In this document: one piece after another, positions 18,180 through 28,566 of the stretch | How positions within the stretch are numbered: the stretch's first letter is position 1 | Layout of the letters: every line of letters begins with the position of its first letter | Assembly: GCA_022764505.1 (NCBI GenBank) | Contig: JALEQJ010000069.1 | Span: 1-64,000, forward strand | DNA length: 64,000 nucleotides | Direction of reading: 5' to 3' | From: Phocaeicola sp. | Lineage (GTDB): Bacteria > Bacteroidota > Bacteroidia > Bacteroidales > Bacteroidaceae | Notes under the pieces: generated by a model | The model's input: the letters and a program-made list of their open reading frames with translations, nothing else | Database searches by the model: none | What the model was told of the DNA's origin: nothing | Translations under genes and position numbers: made by a program

Positions 18180-18334
18180 TATCATAATTACTTTTCGTGG
18201 TTGTATGAGCACAGTTTCTTGAACAAATTTTCCATATAAAGAAATTCTGAAACAGATTATCAAAATTTAAATTGCCTGTAGGACTTTACAAAGTTACACA
18301 AGTCATTATCTCATGCAGGTTTTGAGAAAAAAAC

Positions 18335-18365
18335 TTTGTAGGTATAGGTCTATCTTATATCTTTA
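18335..18365 (+). promoter_or_regulatory. promoter of pepT and possibly the gcv genes
   Basis: TTTG at 18335-18338, 19 nt, then TATCTTTA at 18358-18365. The predicted transcript begins near 18372, which rules out the upstream in-frame start at 18313 and supports ATG 18388. Confidence 0.6.
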
Positions 18366-18387
18366 CACCATAAATTTTAGACCTAAT

Positions 18388-19614
18388 ATGACAGTAATAG
18401 AACGCTTCTTGAAGTATGTCACTTTTGACACCCAATCGGACGACAGTACTTCTGTAACCCCCAGTACAGCAAAACAAATGGTCTTTGCCCAATATCTGAA
18501 AAACGAGTTGGAAACCTTAGAATTAGAAGATATTAGTTTGGACGAACATGGGTACTTATTTGCTACTCTACCGTCCAATATAGATAGAGAAGTCCCCACT
18601 ATAGGATTTATTGCGCACTTGGATACCAGTCCCGATATGACTGGAGCCAATGTTCAACCTCGGATTGTAAAAAATTACGATGGAAAAGATATTGCACTCT
18701 GTCAGGAAGATAATATTATATTGTCTCCCAAACAATTCCCAGAGTTATTATCTCATAAAAACGAAGATCTCATAGTAACCAATGGACACACGTTATTAGG
18801 GGCAGATGACAAGGCTGGAATTGCAGAAATCATAGGAGCTATGGCATATCTCAAGGCACACCCCGAAATTAAACATGGAAAAATTCGCATCGGTTTTAAT
18901 CCCGATGAAGAAATAGGTTTGGGTGCGCATAAATTTGATGTAGAAAAATTTGGCGCACAATGGGCATATACTATGGACGGTAGCGAAGTTGGAGAATTGG
19001 AGTTTGAAAATTTCAATGCTGCAATGGCAAAAATCATAATAAAAGGGCGCAATGTACACCCCGGATACGCCAAAGATAAAATGATCAATTCACAGCTGAT
19101 AGCCAACAGATTGATAACTTTATTTCCGGCAAACGAGACACCAGAAACGACCACAGGTTACGAGGGTTTTTTCCATCTTATCGGGGTACAAGGCAGTGTA
19201 GAAGAAACGACTTTGAGCTATATCATTCGTGATCATGATATACAGAAGTTTGAAGCACGAAAAGCATTCATCACATCTACAGTAGACCAACTAAATAAAG
19301 ACTTGGGACAAGAGCTGATTTTTATAGAAATGAAAGACCAATATTATAATATGCGTAGTAAAGTAGAACCCCTAATGCACATTATTGATATTGCCTTTGC
19401 AGCTATGAAGGAAATAGGCATAGAGCCTTTGGTAAAACCCATACGAGGAGGTACAGATGGCGCACAGCTATCCTTCAAAGGTCTTCCCTGCCCCAATATC
19501 TTTGCAGGAGGTCTCAACTTTCATGGGCGTTATGAATTTGTCCCCATACAATCTATAGAAAAAGCGATGGCTGTCATCGTGAAAATAGCAGAAATGACAG
19601 CCAATAGATACTAA
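18388..19614 (+). CDS. pepT: peptidase T (tripeptide aminopeptidase)
   Basis: This M20 zinc aminopeptidase removes the N-terminal residue of tripeptides in the cytoplasm. Metal and catalytic motifs are [49 protein letters not shown] and the C-terminal [17 protein letters not shown]. The 408-aa length is normal. An extra 25 residues from 18313 precede the promoter and match nothing, so I start at MTVIERF. It is 45 nt upstream of a C-S lyase and the glycine-cleavage genes, which fits peptide fermentation. Confidence 0.96.
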   Translation: MTVIERFLKYVTFDTQSDDSTSVTPSTAKQMVFAQYLKNELETLELEDISLDEHGYLFATLPSNIDREVPTIGFIAHLDTSPDMTGANVQPRIVKNYDGKDIALCQEDNIILSPKQFPELLSHKNEDLIVTNGHTLLGADDKAGIAEIIGAMAYLKAHPEIKHGKIRIGFNPDEEIGLGAHKFDVEKFGAQWAYTMDGSEVGELEFENFNAAMAKIIIKGRNVHPGYAKDKMINSQLIANRLITLFPANETPETTTGYEGFFHLIGVQGSVEETTLSYIIRDHDIQKFEARKAFITSTVDQLNKDLGQELIFIEMKDQYYNMRSKVEPLMHIIDIAFAAMKEIGIEPLVKPIRGGTDGAQLSFKGLPCPNIFAGGLNFHGRYEFVPIQSIEKAMAVIVKIAEMTANRY

Positions 19615-19659
19615 TACGAATTATACCTTATATTATATACCATTATAAAACTAACTGTC

Positions 19660-20844
19660 ATGCAATACAATTTTGACCAAGAAATTGATCGTTCAGCCAC
19701 CGATGCTGAAAAAATAGAAGGAATGAAATGTAACTGGGGTAGAACCGATCTACTCCCACTATGGATAGCAGATATGGACTTTCCTACTCCACACTTTGTG
19801 CGAGAAGCTATCATCAGTAGAATGGAACACCCGATATTAGGCTATACTGCCAAAATGGGTTGCTACTATAACTCTATTATCAACTGGGTGAAAGGACGCT
19901 ATGGCATGGTAGTAGAACACAACCAAATAGAGTTTGTACCCGGTGTTATGCCCGGTATTGGAGTTGCTCTCACCACATTCACAGAACCAGGAGACAAGGT
20001 AATGATTATGCCTCCCGTCTATTATCCATTTAGTCGTATCATCAGATTTAATAAACGACAGCTGGTAGAATGCCCTCTCAAATTTGAGAATGGGAAATAT
20101 CGTATGGATATAGACAAATTTCAACGATTAAAAGATGGAGTAAAAGCATTTATATTATGCAACCCTCATAATCCAGGAGGTGTGATCTGGACTAAAGAAG
20201 AACTCACAGCTATAGCAGATATTTGTGCAGAAAATAATATCATTGTATTCTCGGACGAAATACATGCAGACTTGGCTCTTCCACCTCATAAGCACACTCC
20301 ATTCGCTATGATTTCCGAAAAAGCTCGTCAAAACTCCATTACCTTTATGTCTCCCAGCAAAGCATTTAATATGCCGGGTATTTCTGCCTCTCATGCCATC
20401 ATCTTTAATCCTACTTTATTGCAAAAGTTCAAAGAAAAAGTAGAAGCTATGTTCATAGGAGCCGGTCATGTCTTTGCATTTAGAGCTGTAGAAGCTGCCT
20501 ATACTCATGGAACAGAATGGCTAGATCAATGCTTGGACTATGTAAACAAGAATATAGACTACGTAGACAGTTTTTTACAAAACAATATACCGGAAATTAA
20601 AGTGATACGTCCTATGGCATCTTATCTCATTTGGCTTAATTGTAAAGACTTAGGTTGGAGTCACGAAAAGGTAGAAGAGCTGTTTGTGGACAAAGCACAT
20701 TTAGCACTTAACTCCGGAGTCATGTTTGGCGAAAAAGATGGTTGTTGCTGTATGCGTCTAAATGTAGGTACACCACGTAGCGTATTGGTAAAAGCTATGC
20801 AACAACTAAAGAATGCTTACGATGAGATGACTGAAAATAAGTAA
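19660..20844 (+). CDS. PatB/MalY-type PLP C-S lyase (aminotransferase fold)
   Basis: This fold-type I PLP enzyme of the MalY/PatB group usually cleaves cystathionine or cysteine to pyruvate, ammonia and a thiol. Motifs are WIADMDFPTPHFV near the N-terminus, ILCNPHNPGG, FSDEIHADLAL and the PLP lysine in SPSKAFNMPGI. The 394-aa length is normal. It could supply homocysteine or simply degrade cysteine; a narrower call needs assay. It is followed by the lipoate ligase with a 3-nt gap, suggesting one transcript with pepT and gcv genes. Confidence 0.9.
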   Translation: MQYNFDQEIDRSATDAEKIEGMKCNWGRTDLLPLWIADMDFPTPHFVREAIISRMEHPILGYTAKMGCYYNSIINWVKGRYGMVVEHNQIEFVPGVMPGIGVALTTFTEPGDKVMIMPPVYYPFSRIIRFNKRQLVECPLKFENGKYRMDIDKFQRLKDGVKAFILCNPHNPGGVIWTKEELTAIADICAENNIIVFSDEIHADLALPPHKHTPFAMISEKARQNSITFMSPSKAFNMPGISASHAIIFNPTLLQKFKEKVEAMFIGAGHVFAFRAVEAAYTHGTEWLDQCLDYVNKNIDYVDSFLQNNIPEIKVIRPMASYLIWLNCKDLGWSHEKVEELFVDKAHLALNSGVMFGEKDGCCCMRLNVGTPRSVLVKAMQQLKNAYDEMTENK

Positions 20845-20847
20845 TAC

Positions 20848-21876
20848 ATGCTTAGTATGTGTACTACTAAAAATAGATTTCCGGCTACCTATGTAGCACT
20901 TCCTTCTATCATAGAAGAGCAGCCTCACCGGGTAGGATTTTACTTAGCTACAGAGGAATATATTGCCCGTAATTTCCCTGAAGGCAGCTACCTCTATTCT
21001 TGGGTACTACCAGAACCTGTCGCTATGATAGGCAGAAACCAAGTCTTGCATCAAGAAGTTAATCTTGACTTTTGTAAGGAACAAAACATACATTTACTGC
21101 GTAGAAAAAGCGGTGGTGGAACTATTTATGGCGATAGTAAGAATATTTTTTGGAGTTTAATTACTTCCGATGGAAGCGTAGAAGATATATTTGCCCAATA
21201 TACGCAAGCTATTGTAGATGCCTTAAAGAACGTAGGCATTCAAGCTCAGATTTCCGGACGAAATGACATCTTATTACCAGACGGAAAGAAAATTTGTGGC
21301 AATGCCTTTTATCGAATCGGCAATAGATGTATAGTACATGGTACGATGCTCTATGATGCAGAATTAGACAAACTTTTGGGAGCCTTGACACCCGATAAAG
21401 AAAAACTAAAGGCTGCAGGGGTACAAAGCATTCGTAGCCGAGTAGGCTTCCTTAAAGAACATACTCATTACACTATACCGGAACTCCGAACAGCTCTTAC
21501 TAAATATCTGACAAAAAAACAGATTCGAATAACAGAAGAAGAGATATCCGAAATTGAAAAAATTGAATATCTTTACTACGAAGAAAAACGTCTTCATGGA
21601 CACATCATCAATGAAGGTCCTGTATACTCTGCAAGAATAGAAGGTTGCGGACGAATAGAGATCAGATTTGTATTGGCAGGCACTTATATAAAAGAAGTGC
21701 AATTGACAGGAGACTTTTTTGAAAACACAGATGCTCGTCAAGTATTTCAGCAAGCACTGAATGAAGTGATTTTTAGTAAAAAAGATATTTTAGATGCCAT
21801 AACAAAACATCATCCAGAAGAAGCTATAAGAGGACTTTCTTTTGAGAGCCTAACAAGCCTTTTGGAATTGGTATAA
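20848..21876 (+). CDS. lplA: lipoate--protein ligase
   Basis: It attaches scavenged lipoate to lipoyl domains such as GcvH. The catalytic part shows [15 protein letters not shown] and the Lys-containing [19 protein letters not shown]; a C-terminal accessory domain of about 90 residues follows ([13 protein letters not shown] onward), as in full-length LplA. The length of 342 aa fits. Alternative starts at 20848 and 20857 differ by three residues. It lies directly upstream of gcvT and gcvH, whose product is the expected acceptor. I see no lipoate biosynthesis gene in the window. Confidence 0.93.
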   Translation: MLSMCTTKNRFPATYVALPSIIEEQPHRVGFYLATEEYIARNFPEGSYLYSWVLPEPVAMIGRNQVLHQEVNLDFCKEQNIHLLRRKSGGGTIYGDSKNIFWSLITSDGSVEDIFAQYTQAIVDALKNVGIQAQISGRNDILLPDGKKICGNAFYRIGNRCIVHGTMLYDAELDKLLGALTPDKEKLKAAGVQSIRSRVGFLKEHTHYTIPELRTALTKYLTKKQIRITEEEISEIEKIEYLYYEEKRLHGHIINEGPVYSARIEGCGRIEIRFVLAGTYIKEVQLTGDFFENTDARQVFQQALNEVIFSKKDILDAITKHHPEEAIRGLSFESLTSLLELV

Positions 21877-21902
21877 CATTCAAAAACCTAATTATAAATA
21901 AC

Positions 21903-22994
21903 ATGGAAAGTAAAGTAACATGTCTACATGATAGACACGTAGCACTAGGAGCACAAATGGTTCCTTTCGGAGGATTTGATATGCCTCTACAATACTCAAA
22001 CATCATAGAAGAACACAACGCTGTACGAAATGCTTGTGGTATATTTGATGTATCACATATGGGAGAAGTTTTGGTAACCGGTGCAGATGCCGAAAAATTT
22101 GTTCAATACATTTTTACCAATGATGTGAGCAATGCTCCTGTAGGAAAAATCTTTTACGGTATGATGCTTCACCCTACTGGAGGTTGTGTAGATGACCTCT
22201 TGGTATATAAAATGGGAGAAAATCGTTTCTTCTTGGTAATCAATGCTGCAAACATAGACAAAGACTACGCTTGGATAGTAGAACAAGCAAAGTCTTTCAA
22301 TGTTGTTACAGAAAATCAAAGCGACATCTATGGTCAAGTAGCCATACAAGGTCCGGCAGCCCAAGATGTAATAGAAGAAGTATTGGGTATTCCTTGTAAA
22401 GATGTAGTCTTCTATGAATTTGAAGAAAGAAACATAGATGGAGAAAATGTGATTGTAAGCCGTACCGGTTACACCGGAGAAGACGGATTTGAAATTTATG
22501 GTAGCCATAAGTACATTATCAGTATATGGGATAAACTCATCGCTTCAAAGAAAGTTCTCCCTTGTGGGTTGGGCTGTAGAGACACTCTCAGATTTGAAGT
22601 AGGTTTACCTCTGTACGGAGATGAATTGACAGACGAAATCACTCCACTTGAAGCAGGTTTAGGTATGTTCGTAAAATTGGAGAAAGAAGATTTCATAGGC
22701 AAAGAAGCACTAACCAAACAAAAAGCAGATGGACTGAAAAGAAAAATCATCGGTATAGAATTGAGTGGACGTGCTATCCCAAGACATGGTTACGAAGTGG
22801 TAAAAGACGACCAAGTGGTAGGAACAGTTACTACAGGCTATAACTCTATTTCTACAGGAAAAAGCGTTTGTATGGCATTGGTGAATATAGAAGCGGCACA
22901 AATGGGTGAACCTATTTCAGTACGCATTCATAGAAAACTTCATGAAGGCGTAGTAGTAGCAAAACGTTTCTATAAGAAAAGCTACAAAAAATAA
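21903..22994 (+). CDS. gcvT: glycine cleavage system T protein (aminomethyltransferase)
   Basis: It releases ammonia from the aminomethyl-lipoyl arm of GcvH and passes the one-carbon unit to tetrahydrofolate. Motifs are [40 protein letters not shown] and [18 protein letters not shown]. The length of 363 aa is typical. It is 26 nt after lplA and 50 nt before gcvH. No glycine riboswitch can be recognised in the short upstream gap. Confidence 0.97.
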   Translation: MESKVTCLHDRHVALGAQMVPFGGFDMPLQYSNIIEEHNAVRNACGIFDVSHMGEVLVTGADAEKFVQYIFTNDVSNAPVGKIFYGMMLHPTGGCVDDLLVYKMGENRFFLVINAANIDKDYAWIVEQAKSFNVVTENQSDIYGQVAIQGPAAQDVIEEVLGIPCKDVVFYEFEERNIDGENVIVSRTGYTGEDGFEIYGSHKYIISIWDKLIASKKVLPCGLGCRDTLRFEVGLPLYGDELTDEITPLEAGLGMFVKLEKEDFIGKEALTKQKADGLKRKIIGIELSGRAIPRHGYEVVKDDQVVGTVTTGYNSISTGKSVCMALVNIEAAQMGEPISVRIHRKLHEGVVVAKRFYKKSYKK

Positions 22995-23044
22995 GAACTA
23001 ACAAAATCAATAATTTATATCTAACCCAAGAAAAAAATCTTATT

Positions 23045-23422
23045 ATGGCAAAAGTAATTGAAGGACTTTATTATTGTGAGTCACACGAGTATGTAAAAGT
23101 AGAAGGAGAATTTGGATATATTGGTATTACAGATTATGCTCAAGAACAGCTGGGTAATGTCGTATATGTTGATATGCCGGAAGTGGACGATGAATTTTCT
23201 GCAGAAGATGTTTTCGGAGCAGTAGAAAGCGTAAAAGCTGCAAGCGACTTGTGCATGCCTGTAAGTGGTGTTGTAGTAGAAATAAACGAGGCTTTGGAAG
23301 ATGAACCAGAACTTGTAAACCAAGATGCTTTCGGAAACTGGATCATCAAAGTAAAACTGACAAACCCAGCAGAGCTTGATTCTCTTATGGGAGCAGAAGC
23401 ATATCAATCCATTTGCAAATAA
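23045..23422 (+). CDS. gcvH: glycine cleavage system H protein (lipoyl carrier)
   Basis: It carries the aminomethyl intermediate on a lipoyl-lysine and shuttles between P, T and L proteins. Of 125 aa, the lipoylation site is Lys64 in GAVESVKAASDL. GYIGITDYAQEQLGNVVYVD is another conserved part. It is followed by gcvPA after 7 nt. Lipoylation is probably done by the LplA encoded two genes upstream. Confidence 0.97.
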   Translation: MAKVIEGLYYCESHEYVKVEGEFGYIGITDYAQEQLGNVVYVDMPEVDDEFSAEDVFGAVESVKAASDLCMPVSGVVVEINEALEDEPELVNQDAFGNWIIKVKLTNPAELDSLMGAEAYQSICK

Positions 23423-23429
23423 ATAAACT

Positions 23430-24743
23430 ATGCATAGATTTTTTCCACATACCGATGAAGACATTAAGCAGATGCTTGATGTCATCGGAGTAAAAGACTT
23501 AAAAGGACTCTATGCTGAAATACCGGAGCAATTAAAACTCAAAAAAGAGTTAAACTTGCCGGAAGGTATGTCAGAAATAGAAATCCGTCAGCGTTTTCAT
23601 GAGCTAACGGATAAAAATAAAGAGCTTGTATGTTTTGCGGGAGCCGGTGCATACGACCACTATACTCCCAGTGTCATCCCTTACATAGCTTCACGCTCTG
23701 AGTTCTGCACATCTTATACTCCTTATCAAGCAGAAATCTCTCAAGGTACACTGCAATATATATTTGAATACCAAACCATGATGGCAGAACTCACAGGAAT
23801 GGATTTATCCAATGCGAGTATGTACGATGGCACTACAGTAGCAGCAGAAGCCGCTGCCATGTGCGTAGCAGCGGCAAAAAAACGCAATACTGTTTTGGTA
23901 TCCGAAACTGTACCTGCTTATATCCGTGAAGTGATGCACACCTATGCTAAATATCAAGACATACGTTTAGAAGTCATAGCAGATCAAAACGGACAAACAG
24001 ATAGAGATGCGCTTAAAAACAGACTCTCTCAAAACGATATTGCAGGTGTTGTAGTAGCACAACCAAACAGATATGGTATTGTAGAAGACTTCACCGGTTT
24101 AGCAGATGAATGCCATGCTACAAAAGCATTGTTAGTAATCAATGGTCCAGCTTCTCCACTTGGTAGCCTACGCACTCCAGGAGAATGGGGAGCAGACATA
24201 GCTTGCGGTGAAGCACAATCATTAGGAATTCCTTTGAACTACGGAGGACCTTACATAGGCTATCTATGTACCACCAATGCACTGATACGTAAACTTCCAG
24301 GACGTATCGTAGGAGAAACTACAGATGCCAACGGACAACGTGCTTTCGTACTTACTATGCAAGCAAGAGAGCAGCATATCCGTAGAGAAAAAGCTACATC
24401 AAATATTTGTACAAGCCAAGGTCTGATGTGCTTATATGTAACAATCTACCTTTCTCTTATGGGCAAACAAGGTTTATCCGAAGTAAATACCCAATCTTAT
24501 GCAAAAGCTCACTTGCTACACGATGAACTTCTCAAAACAGGTAAGTTTGCCAAAGCATTTGATGCACCTTTCTTCAATGAATTCTGTTTATCTTACAATG
24601 GTAATGTAGACGAATTATTGAACAAGTGCGCAGAAAAAGGTTACTTAGCAGGTGTAAAAATAGATGATCATAAAATCTTATTTGCTGTAACCGAAAAACG
24701 TACAGAGGAAGAAATTTATAAACTCATTGATTTAGTTAAATAA
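23430..24743 (+). CDS. gcvPA: glycine dehydrogenase (decarboxylating) subunit 1
   Basis: It is the N-terminal half of the split P-protein, forming a heterotetramer with subunit 2. Motifs include FAGAGAYDHYTPSVIPYI, YTPYQAEISQGTLQ, and LNYGGPYIGYL; it lacks the PLP lysine, which is in subunit 2. The length of 437 aa fits the split form. It sits between gcvH and gcvPB with 5-7 nt gaps, so the subunits are probably made together. Confidence 0.96.
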   Translation: MHRFFPHTDEDIKQMLDVIGVKDLKGLYAEIPEQLKLKKELNLPEGMSEIEIRQRFHELTDKNKELVCFAGAGAYDHYTPSVIPYIASRSEFCTSYTPYQAEISQGTLQYIFEYQTMMAELTGMDLSNASMYDGTTVAAEAAAMCVAAAKKRNTVLVSETVPAYIREVMHTYAKYQDIRLEVIADQNGQTDRDALKNRLSQNDIAGVVVAQPNRYGIVEDFTGLADECHATKALLVINGPASPLGSLRTPGEWGADIACGEAQSLGIPLNYGGPYIGYLCTTNALIRKLPGRIVGETTDANGQRAFVLTMQAREQHIRREKATSNICTSQGLMCLYVTIYLSLMGKQGLSEVNTQSYAKAHLLHDELLKTGKFAKAFDAPFFNEFCLSYNGNVDELLNKCAEKGYLAGVKIDDHKILFAVTEKRTEEEIYKLIDLVK

Positions 24744-24748
24744 CGGCT

Positions 24749-26227
24749 ATGAATAAGACATTTTATGGAAAACTGATATTTGAACTATCAACTCCAGGAC
24801 GTATAGGCTATTCATTGCCTAAAATGAAGAAAAATGATTATTGCGTATCGGAACTACCTAATCATTTAAGAAGATCAAAAGAAGCACGTCTTCCTGAAGC
24901 AGACGAATTGACCGTAGTAAGACACTACACCAATATGAGCAATAACAACTTTGGTGTAGATACTGGTTTCTATCCTTTGGGTAGCTGTACAATGAAATAC
25001 AACCCAAAGATGAACGAAGAAGTGGCAGGACTTAGTGCATTCTCTGTTCTTCACCCACATCAGCCAATTTCTACATCTCAAGGAGCTTTGGAGCTATATT
25101 ACGAAACTCAGAAAACACTATCGGAAATAGGTGGTATGTCTGAGTTTACATTAAATCCTTATGCTGGTGCTCACGGAGAACTTGTTGGACTTATGGTAAT
25201 ACGTTCTTATCATATGGAACGTGGTGATAGTAAACGTACAAAAATTATTGTTCCCGATTCTTCTCACGGTACCAATCCGGCTTCTGCTGCTGTATGTGGA
25301 TTGGAAGTCGTAGAAGTGAAAAGTACTGCAGAAGGTACAGTAGATGTAGAAGACTTGAAACCGCTCTTGGGAGATGATATCGCAGGTATGATGCTTACAA
25401 ACCCCAACACTTTGGGTATATTTGAAAAGCAAATACCGGAAATTTCTCGTCTTATACATGAATGCGGAGGGCTTATGTACTATGATGGAGCGAACTTAAA
25501 CCCAATGTTGGGTATGTGTCGTCCTGGTGATATGGGATTTGATGTAATGCACATCAATATACATAAGACATTCTCTACTCCTCATGGTGGTGGAGGTCCC
25601 GGTTGTGGTCCTGTAGGTGTAGGTCCCGGCTTAGAAAAATACCTGCCTAATCCTCGTGTAGTGAAAAATGAAGATGGTACATACTCTTTCATAAATACAG
25701 AAACAGCATGTGGCCGAATCAGTGGATTCTTAGGAAACTTTGGAATTATCATTCGTGCTTATGCTTATTTGCTTGCGTTAGGCAAAAATGGTATTGCAGA
25801 AGTAGGACCTTTGAGCGTACTGAATGCAAACTATATAAAGGAAAAATTACGTAGTCACTACTTACTCCCTATAGATGGTTTATGCAAACACGAATTCGTG
25901 TTCGATGGCTTACGTCCAGAATTTGGTGGAGATCATCATGACCCGAATCACGTAACAACACTTGAAGTAGCTAAACGTTTGCTAGATTATGGATTCCATG
26001 CACCAACCATCTACTTCCCACTATTGTTCCATGAAGCAATGATGATAGAGCCTACAGAAACCGAAAGTAAAGATACGCTTGATTCATTCATTGAGGTAAT
26101 GAAACAGATAGCAGAAGAAGCCAGAGATAATCGTGATATGCTTAAAAATGCGCCTCATACTACTCCGGTACGCAGATTGGACGATGTGAAGGCTGTAAAA
26201 AACGCTAAATTCAAGTATTTTGAATAA
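24749..26227 (+). CDS. gcvPB: glycine dehydrogenase (decarboxylating) subunit 2
   Basis: This PLP-binding subunit of the split P-protein decarboxylates glycine and loads GcvH. The PLP lysine lies in INIHKTFSTPHGGGGPG; other motifs are YPLGSCTMKYNPKMNE and PDSSHGTNPASA. The length of 492 aa is normal. A strong hairpin with a T run follows 28 nt after the stop, so part of the transcripts may end before lpdA. Confidence 0.96.
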   Translation: MNKTFYGKLIFELSTPGRIGYSLPKMKKNDYCVSELPNHLRRSKEARLPEADELTVVRHYTNMSNNNFGVDTGFYPLGSCTMKYNPKMNEEVAGLSAFSVLHPHQPISTSQGALELYYETQKTLSEIGGMSEFTLNPYAGAHGELVGLMVIRSYHMERGDSKRTKIIVPDSSHGTNPASAAVCGLEVVEVKSTAEGTVDVEDLKPLLGDDIAGMMLTNPNTLGIFEKQIPEISRLIHECGGLMYYDGANLNPMLGMCRPGDMGFDVMHINIHKTFSTPHGGGGPGCGPVGVGPGLEKYLPNPRVVKNEDGTYSFINTETACGRISGFLGNFGIIIRAYAYLLALGKNGIAEVGPLSVLNANYIKEKLRSHYLLPIDGLCKHEFVFDGLRPEFGGDHHDPNHVTTLEVAKRLLDYGFHAPTIYFPLLFHEAMMIEPTETESKDTLDSFIEVMKQIAEEARDNRDMLKNAPHTTPVRRLDDVKAVKNAKFKYFE

Positions 26228-26255
26228 GCATTTCTACTTTTTATAATTTTATTAT

Positions 26256-26317
26256 GTCTCCTTTGTATATCCTTTGTATATAATAGTGTACAAAGAAACT
26301 TACAAAGGAGACTTTTT
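26256..26317 (+). terminator. large hairpin between gcvPB and lpdA (terminator or attenuator)
   Basis: GTCTCCTTTGTA (26256-26267) is perfectly complementary to TACAAAGGAGAC (26301-26312). Inside it, CTTTGTA (26272-26278) pairs with TACAAAG (26289-26295), and TTTTT follows the outer stem. The lpdA ATG is only 21 nt past the stem, leaving no space for a separate promoter after it. Confidence 0.75.
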
Positions 26318-26333
26318 ATACGAAATCTTATCC

Positions 26334-27701
26334 ATGAAAAAGTTTGATCTCATTATCATAGGAGCAGGACCTGGAGGCTATGAAACCGCAGTTCATGCTG
26401 CCAAATCAGGAATGCAAGTAGCCATTATAGAAGCGAAGAAACCCGGTGGTACTTGCCTAAACGAAGGTTGTATTCCGACAAAATGCCTTTGTCATAGTGC
26501 AGAGATTTTAGATGAAGCAAAAGAAGGAGATACATTAGGTATTCATACAGAAGGTATCAGTTTCAACTTAGCCAATGCCATAGCCCGTAAAGATGAAGTA
26601 GTAGCTAAGCTCATTGCCGGAATTGAAGGCTTAATGAAAACTCCCGGTATTACTTACATCTGTGGAAAAGCTCGTTTCTCAGAAAGCCACGTCGTAGCTG
26701 TAGAAACAGACACAAAAGAATTATTGATGCTGGAAGCTCCTCATATCATTATCGCTACAGGATCTATTCCCAAATATCTACCTATAGAAGGAGCACATTC
26801 TCCCAGTGTAGTAAGCTCTACAGAATTATTGCAGATGACCTCACTCCCTAATCGCCTATGCGTAATAGGTGGTGGTGTGATAGGTATGGAATTTGCTTCC
26901 ATATTCAACAGTTTTGGTAGTGAAGTGTGTGTAGTAGAATTTTGTAAAGAAATTTTGCCCAACTTGGATAGCGACTTATCAAAAAGATTACGTACTTCCT
27001 TAAAAAAGAAAGGTATTACTTTCAATTTAGGAGCTGCGGTAACTCAAATTATACCACAGCCAGACGGAAGTACCCAAGTAGTTTTCCAAGAAAAAGGAAA
27101 AGAAAAAACAATAGAAACAGATCTTGTGCTTATGGCAGTAGGAAGAACTCCTAATTTTGCAGACCTTGACTTAGAAAAAGCAGGCATTACTGCCACACCA
27201 AGAGGTATTGTGGTAGATGAAAATCTACGCACCAATGTAGCAGGTATCTATGCTATAGGAGATGTCAATGGCATTTGTCCTTTGGCACACGCAGCATCTT
27301 TTCAAGGTCAAAAAGTACTTTTGGACATAGAAGGGAAAGACAGCAGTAAAATTAACTTAAACATTATACCTTCTGCCGTCTTCACCGTTCCCGAATTTGC
27401 TTCTGTAGGCTTGTCGGAAGAAGCCTGCGAAGCTAAAGGTATCTCCTACACTGCACATAAATCTTTCTACAGAGCCAATGGGAAAGCCCTTGCCTTGGGT
27501 GCGGAAGATGGATTAGCCAAAATACTTACCGATGAGGAAGGGCATATTTTAGGAGCACACATTTTAGGAGCACATAGTTCCGACATTATTCATGAAGCCA
27601 CTATGGTGATGTCTATGGGAGGAACAATTAAAGACCTTACACACACTGTACATGCGCATCCTACTTTGAGTGAAATTCTGCTTGAAGCCGCCAGAAACTA
27701 A
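26334..27701 (+). CDS. lpdA: dihydrolipoyl dehydrogenase
   Basis: This FAD enzyme reoxidises dihydrolipoyl-GcvH with NAD; it is the L protein of glycine cleavage. Motifs are the FAD site IIIGAGPGGYE, redox-active disulfide GGTCLNEGCIPTK, NAD site VIGGGVIGMEFA, and C-terminal catalytic HAHPTLSE. The product from ATG 26334 has 455 aa, a normal length. An upstream TTG at 26274 would place 20 extra residues inside the hairpin, so I reject it. It lies behind gcvPB, separated by a strong hairpin. Confidence 0.95.
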   Translation: MKKFDLIIIGAGPGGYETAVHAAKSGMQVAIIEAKKPGGTCLNEGCIPTKCLCHSAEILDEAKEGDTLGIHTEGISFNLANAIARKDEVVAKLIAGIEGLMKTPGITYICGKARFSESHVVAVETDTKELLMLEAPHIIIATGSIPKYLPIEGAHSPSVVSSTELLQMTSLPNRLCVIGGGVIGMEFASIFNSFGSEVCVVEFCKEILPNLDSDLSKRLRTSLKKKGITFNLGAAVTQIIPQPDGSTQVVFQEKGKEKTIETDLVLMAVGRTPNFADLDLEKAGITATPRGIVVDENLRTNVAGIYAIGDVNGICPLAHAASFQGQKVLLDIEGKDSSKINLNIIPSAVFTVPEFASVGLSEEACEAKGISYTAHKSFYRANGKALALGAEDGLAKILTDEEGHILGAHILGAHSSDIIHEATMVMSMGGTIKDLTHTVHAHPTLSEILLEAARN

Positions 27702-27715
27702 TCAATCTATAATTC

Positions 27716-27750
27716 AAAGAGCCTCTCACCACGTAGAGGCTCTTTTTTTA
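27716..27750 (+). terminator. terminator after lpdA
   Basis: AAAGAGCCTCT (27716-27726) pairs with AGAGGCTCTTT (27735-27745), followed by more T. It closes the glycine-cleavage unit. Confidence 0.9.
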
Positions 27751-27804
27751 TGAGATAGCACACTATCTTTCCGACCATTATATTTGGCACAAACTATGGA
27801 AATC

Positions 27805-27835
27805 TTGCTGTTTTTAAGAAATATATTTACTTTTG
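27805..27835 (+). promoter_or_regulatory. promoter of psd-pssA
   Basis: TTG at 27805-27807, exactly 20 nt, then TACTTTTG at 27828-27835. The leader to the GTG start at 27868 would be about 26 nt. Confidence 0.7.
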
Positions 27836-27867
27836 CGTGGATAATTCAATTGAAATAGAGCAGACTT

Positions 27868-28554
27868 GTGAACAGACTAAAAAAACTCAAGAAAATAAAG
27901 TTGCATCATGAGGGTAATACTATCCTTATTGTATCTGCAATCGCTATCATATCATTCAACCTCTTAATTTATTGGTTAATAGGAAACGAAATACTATCCT
28001 ACGTCATTGGAGGTATCTCTGCTATTGTTTATGCGCTAATGGTCAATTTCTTCAGATGTCCTATACGCTTATTCCCCGGAAATACAGAAAAGGTAGTAGT
28101 AGCACCAGCCGATGGGAAAATAGTCGTAATAGAAGAAGTGGACGAACATGAATATTTTTATGACAAACGACTGATGATTTCTATTTTCATGAACATAACC
28201 AATGTACATGCCAATTGGTATCCTGTAGATGGTGTAGTGAAACACGTGGATCATCACAATGGTCGCTTTATGAAAGCCTATCTTCCTAAAGCCAGCACAG
28301 AGAACGAACGTTCTATGATTGTGATAGATACTCCTTGCGGTCATACTGTAATGGCTCGCCAAATAGCAGGTGCTATGGCTAGACGTATTGTTACTTATGC
28401 ACAAGTAGGAGAAGATTGTTATATAGATGAGCATATGGGTTTCATCAAATTTGGTTCTCGTGTAGATGTCTATCTCCCATTAGGCAGTAAAGTCTGTGTA
28501 AAAATGGACGAACGTACCACTGGAAACCAAACAGTATTAGCATATCTCCCTTAA
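27868..28554 (+). CDS. psd: phosphatidylserine decarboxylase (short type)
   Basis: It converts phosphatidylserine to phosphatidylethanolamine at the inner membrane. The proenzyme self-cleaves to form a pyruvoyl group; the predicted cleavage is at G-S in [11 protein letters not shown], with the serine near residue 197. Two membrane segments lie at residues about 20-55. At 228 aa it is the short, archaeal-like class. The start codon is GTG 27868, the only sensible start after the promoter. It precedes pssA by 12 nt, so consecutive steps are co-transcribed. Confidence 0.95.
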   Translation: MNRLKKLKKIKLHHEGNTILIVSAIAIISFNLLIYWLIGNEILSYVIGGISAIVYALMVNFFRCPIRLFPGNTEKVVVAPADGKIVVIEEVDEHEYFYDKRLMISIFMNITNVHANWYPVDGVVKHVDHHNGRFMKAYLPKASTENERSMIVIDTPCGHTVMARQIAGAMARRIVTYAQVGEDCYIDEHMGFIKFGSRVDVYLPLGSKVCVKMDERTTGNQTVLAYLP

Positions 28555-28566
28555 GCAGTAAGGCTT

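Noticed and set aside
18313..18387. Longer pepT start
   Set aside because: It contains the promoter TTTG-N19-TATCTTTA; the family begins at MTVIERF.
21877..21902. Glycine riboswitch before gcvT
   Set aside because: Only 26 bases separate lplA and gcvT, too few for an aptamer.
26274..26333. Longer lpdA start (TTG)
   Set aside because: It lies within the gcvPB-lpdA hairpin and precedes the conserved FAD-binding start.
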